In this document: positions 14,069 to 16,195 of the stretch, one piece after another
How positions within the stretch are numbered: the first letter of the stretch is position 1
Layout of the letters: each line of letters starts with the position of its first letter
Origin: Campylobacterota bacterium
GTDB lineage: Bacteria; Campylobacterota; Campylobacteria; Campylobacterales; JALSKU01
Direction: 5' to 3'
Assembly: GCA_013153915.1 (NCBI GenBank)
Contig: JAADDL010000152.1
Location: forward strand, 1 to 16,195
DNA length: 16,195 nucleotides
Position numbers and translations under genes: made by a program
Notes under the pieces: model-generated
Databases searched by the model: none
Seen by the model: only the letters and a program-made list of their open reading frames with translations
What the model was told of the DNA's origin: nothing

Positions 14069-15253
14069 TTGCGAAAAAACAACTTTAAAGAGATATGTTT
14101 TGAGCAATGCTTTTATCTTTTTTATTACTTTTTAGCTTGCTTGATATATCTTTTAGCGATACCGTATCTGATATATCTTAGCTTTAAAACCAAATACAAA
14201 CTATCAATTCCCGCAAGATTTTTTCTCTATAAAAACGATTTTTTTAGCGACAACGATATATGGTTTCACGCTTGTTCTTTGGGAGAAGTCAAATCATTAA
14301 AACCCATCATAGACGAGTTGAAAAAAGAGGTAAACATATCCGTTATCACAAATACCGGCTACGAAGAGGCAAAAAAACTCTCAAAGAGCGTTAGATTTTT
14401 GCCTTATGAGATATTTCAACCGTTTTGGCAAAAAAGACAAAAAGTCTTGATAGTTTTGGAAGCCGAACTTTGGTATATGCTATTTGTTACGGCAAAAAGA
14501 AAAGGGGATAAAACTATACTTTTAAACGCTAGAATATCGGATAACTCTTACAAATCTTATCTTAGATTTAGATTTTTTTACAAAATGATTTTTAAAAATA
14601 TCGACGAAGTATTCGCTCAAAGTGAAAAAGATGCAAAAAGACTAAAAAAGTTGGGAGCTAAAAATATCCAAATCACCGGAAATATCAAATCATTTGCTAA
14701 CTATAAAGCCGACAAAAAACTTCCAAAACCAAAAGACGCCAAACTCATAGTTTTGGCAAGCACCCATGAAAACGAAGAAGAAATTTTAATGGAAAACATC
14801 AATCTAAAAGAAAATTTCAAGATAGCGGTAGTTCCAAGACACCCTGAGAGATTTGAACAAGTCGATAGATTTTTGAAAGATTTTTCCAAACGCCACTCTA
14901 AAACATACGGAAGATTATCTCAAACAAAAAACTTTGAAAACGATATTACGCTTTGCGATAAAATGGGAGAACTTATCAATATATACGCTATCGGCGATGT
15001 AGTATTTTTATGCGGTTCGTTCGTCGAAAACGTCGGAGGACACAACCCTTTGGAGCCGGCGAGTTTCAATCTGCCTATCATTAGCGGAAAGCATACTTTC
15101 AATCAACAAACGCTTTACGATACCGTTGAAAATATATACACTATCAACGATATCAAAGAGATAAACAAACTATTATATAGCGATTTAAAAAAATCGTATA
15201 TAAAAAATCAAGCAAATTTAAAACCCGTCATAGAGAGCATCAATGTGGTATAA
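14069..15253 (+). CDS. waaA: 3-deoxy-D-manno-octulosonic acid (Kdo) transferase
   Basis: WaaA (KdtA) adds Kdo from CMP-Kdo to lipid A precursor, the first core step of lipopolysaccharide, on the cytoplasmic face of the inner membrane. The 394-residue protein has one N-terminal membrane anchor (about 15-38). The acceptor domain has WFHACSLGEVKS (65-76) with conserved Glu73 and VLEAELW (129-135). The CMP-Kdo side has QITGNIKS, LASTHENEEE, VVPRHPERF and GSFVENVGGHNPLEPASF near the C-terminus. These match the GT30 family. The start is TTG at 14069 with AAGG close by; no ATG lies before the anchor, so a non-ATG start is required. The stop lies inside the next gene, which overlaps by 11 bases. In H. 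pylori waaA (HP0957) has the same left neighbour. Confidence 0.94.
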   Translation: MRKNNFKEICFEQCFYLFYYFLACLIYLLAIPYLIYLSFKTKYKLSIPARFFLYKNDFFSDNDIWFHACSLGEVKSLKPIIDELKKEVNISVITNTGYEEAKKLSKSVRFLPYEIFQPFWQKRQKVLIVLEAELWYMLFVTAKRKGDKTILLNARISDNSYKSYLRFRFFYKMIFKNIDEVFAQSEKDAKRLKKLGAKNIQITGNIKSFANYKADKKLPKPKDAKLIVLASTHENEEEILMENINLKENFKIAVVPRHPERFEQVDRFLKDFSKRHSKTYGRLSQTKNFENDITLCDKMGELINIYAIGDVVFLCGSFVENVGGHNPLEPASFNLPIISGKHTFNQQTLYDTVENIYTINDIKEINKLLYSDLKKSYIKNQANLKPVIESINVV

Positions 15254-15533
15254 GATAGATAAAGAGTATATCATCCTGGATATAAAAGCACTCCCAAATT
15301 CGAGCAAAAATATCATATCCGAAATCATTGATGATAAATTAAAAATAAAGATAAAAGCTCCCGCCGTAGAAAATGCCGCAAACAATGAGCTTGTCAAATT
15401 TCTTTCAAAAACATTCAAGGTGCCTAAAAACGATATAGAGTTTATCGCAGGGCAAACAAGTAAACATAAACGAATCAAATTGCCGTTAAACGACAAAATA
15501 GAAGAGTTCATAAAATCAAAGGAAAAAGAGTGA
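15243..15533 (+). CDS. DUF167 (YggU-like) family protein
   Basis: The 96-residue protein matches the small DUF167/YggU family, whose function is unknown. It shows the family pattern of a strand (ILDIKALPNSSKN), then KIKIKAPAVENAANNELVKFL near 34-54 with the conserved P-A-V-x-x-x-A-N, then VPKNDIEFIAGQTSKHKRIKLP near 60-81. No catalytic residues are known. It begins with ATG at 15243 inside the end of waaA (11-base overlap) and its TGA overlaps the GTG of the next gene by four bases, so it is embedded in the operon. No signal peptide. The family call is solid because the G-x-T-S-x-x-K-R signature is clear. Confidence 0.88.
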   Translation: MWYKIDKEYIILDIKALPNSSKNIISEIIDDKLKIKIKAPAVENAANNELVKFLSKTFKVPKNDIEFIAGQTSKHKRIKLPLNDKIEEFIKSKEKE

Positions 15534-16195
15534 AAACCGAAAAAGCATATAAATTATTATCCATCCAAGAGGGCATCTCAAACCGCTCGGCTAAAGAGCT
15601 TATAGACAAAGGAGTCGTATATATCGGAGATAAAAAGGTTCAAATAGCAAGAGCCGAAGTCAAGATTGATACGAAATTTAAAATTAAAAAGATCGAAAAC
15701 AGCAAAAAGATATTTGAAGACGACAATATCGTTGCCGTTGATAAACCCGCCTTTATAACCAGTGAGGAGGTTTCAAAAAAAATGGGTTTTAAACTCTTAA
15801 ATAGGCTCGATAAAGAGACAAGTGGGGTTTTACTCCTTTATAAAAATGAAGAGTTTCAAAAAAAAGCGATAGAGGAGTTTAAAAAACAAAATGTTCTAAA
15901 AGAGTATATCGCTTGGGTTGAGGGAATAATCGCCGAAAAAATCGTCATAGACTCTCCGATACTAACGATAAAGGATAAAAAAGCGTACAGTAAAATATCT
16001 CCAAAAGGAAAAGAGGCGATAAGCATAGTTGAACCTTTGGAAATTATCGGTAAAAGATCCAAGGTAAAAGTGACGATAAAAACGGGAAGAACCCATCAGG
16101 TAAGAGTACATCTAAAAAGCATCTCTCACCCTATCATAGGAGATACGCTTTATGGCGGAAAGAAAAACCATAGAATGTTACTACACGCATACAAA
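15530..16195 (+). CDS. RluA-family pseudouridine synthase, partial (3' truncated by window)
   Basis: This is the N-terminal 222 codons of an rRNA/tRNA pseudouridine synthase. Residues 5-45 look like an S4-type RNA-binding domain (LLSIQEGISNRSAKELIDKG, then VQIARAEVK). The catalytic region is NRLDKETSGVLLL, with the nucleophile Asp94, followed by KEYIAWVEG and KTGRTHQVRVHLKS. The frame stays open to the last base, so the C-terminal end is outside the window. The start is GTG at 15530, overlapping the DUF167 stop as GTGA, with GGAAAAA as ribosome site. An ATG-only search would miss it. In C. jejuni and H. pylori a pseudouridine synthase sits next to waaA (Cj0708, HP0956, from memory). The exact target uridine cannot be stated. 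Confidence 0.92.
   Translation, partial: MKTEKAYKLLSIQEGISNRSAKELIDKGVVYIGDKKVQIARAEVKIDTKFKIKKIENSKKIFEDDNIVAVDKPAFITSEEVSKKMGFKLLNRLDKETSGVLLLYKNEEFQKKAIEEFKKQNVLKEYIAWVEGIIAEKIVIDSPILTIKDKKAYSKISPKGKEAISIVEPLEIIGKRSKVKVTIKTGRTHQVRVHLKSISHPIIGDTLYGGKKNHRMLLHAYK

Noticed and set aside
1..16195. Search for CRISPR arrays, tandem repeats, IS ends, tRNAs, attachment sites and defence genes
   Set aside because: No repeated units or terminal inverted repeats stood out, no cloverleaf-like gene was seen in the short spacers, and every long open frame belongs to a housekeeping or conserved family. A new defence or mobile system is not supported here.

Overview
The window reads as ordinary chromosomal DNA from a member of the Campylobacterota (formerly Epsilonproteobacteria). 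It is AT-rich, prefers AGA for arginine, and is very tightly packed: most neighbouring genes on the same strand abut, overlap by 1-11 bases or sit less than 15 bases apart. The gene content and order match blocks I recall from Campylobacter jejuni and Helicobacter pylori. Examples are alaS-maf-pbpA, bioF beside pbp1A, glnA beside cheZ, cheZ-U32-purE, and glyQ-Nif3-zinc ribbon-waaA-pseudouridine synthase. The exact genus cannot be fixed from this window. The combination of both blocks with purE and a PHP-type histidinol phosphatase suggests a more complete biosynthetic repertoire than H. pylori has.

Layout. Positions 1-6131 (+) form one run: the 3' part of alaS, a four-helix membrane protein, maf, a bioF-like alpha-oxoamine synthase, an OppD/NikD-like ABC ATPase without permeases, and a class A penicillin-binding protein. 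A 9-bp hairpin at 6145-6166 separates this run from the convergent glnA. Positions 6171-8446 (-) hold glnA (type I glutamine synthetase) and a PHP-family histidinol phosphatase. A 71-bp divergent spacer (8447-8517) carries overlapping -10 elements for both directions. Positions 8518-16195 (+) form a second long run: cheZ, a U32 tRNA-hydroxylation protein, purE, a helix-turn-helix/coiled-coil protein of unknown function, a glutaredoxin-like protein, glyQ, a Nif3-like protein, a coiled-coil zinc-ribbon protein (HP0958/FlgZ type), waaA, a DUF167 protein, and an RluA-family pseudouridine synthase cut by the window end.

How the genes relate. The runs mix translation (alaS, glyQ, tRNA hydroxylation, pseudouridylation), envelope assembly (pbp1A, waaA), nitrogen and nucleotide metabolism (glnA, hisJ-like, purE, maf) and motility (cheZ, flgZ-type). 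This mixture is typical of Campylobacterota operons and does not itself indicate a shared pathway.

I found no mobile elements, CRISPR arrays, tRNA/rRNA genes or phage genes, and no clear sign of recent transfer. I do not see a new multi-gene system. The points most worth a second look are the CheZ protein, which has CheY-docking-like motifs at both ends; the uncharacterised coiled-coil and glutaredoxin gene pair between purE and glyQ; a possible di-histidine haem-binding membrane protein between alaS and maf; and a glutamine synthetase with Phe at the adenylylation site.
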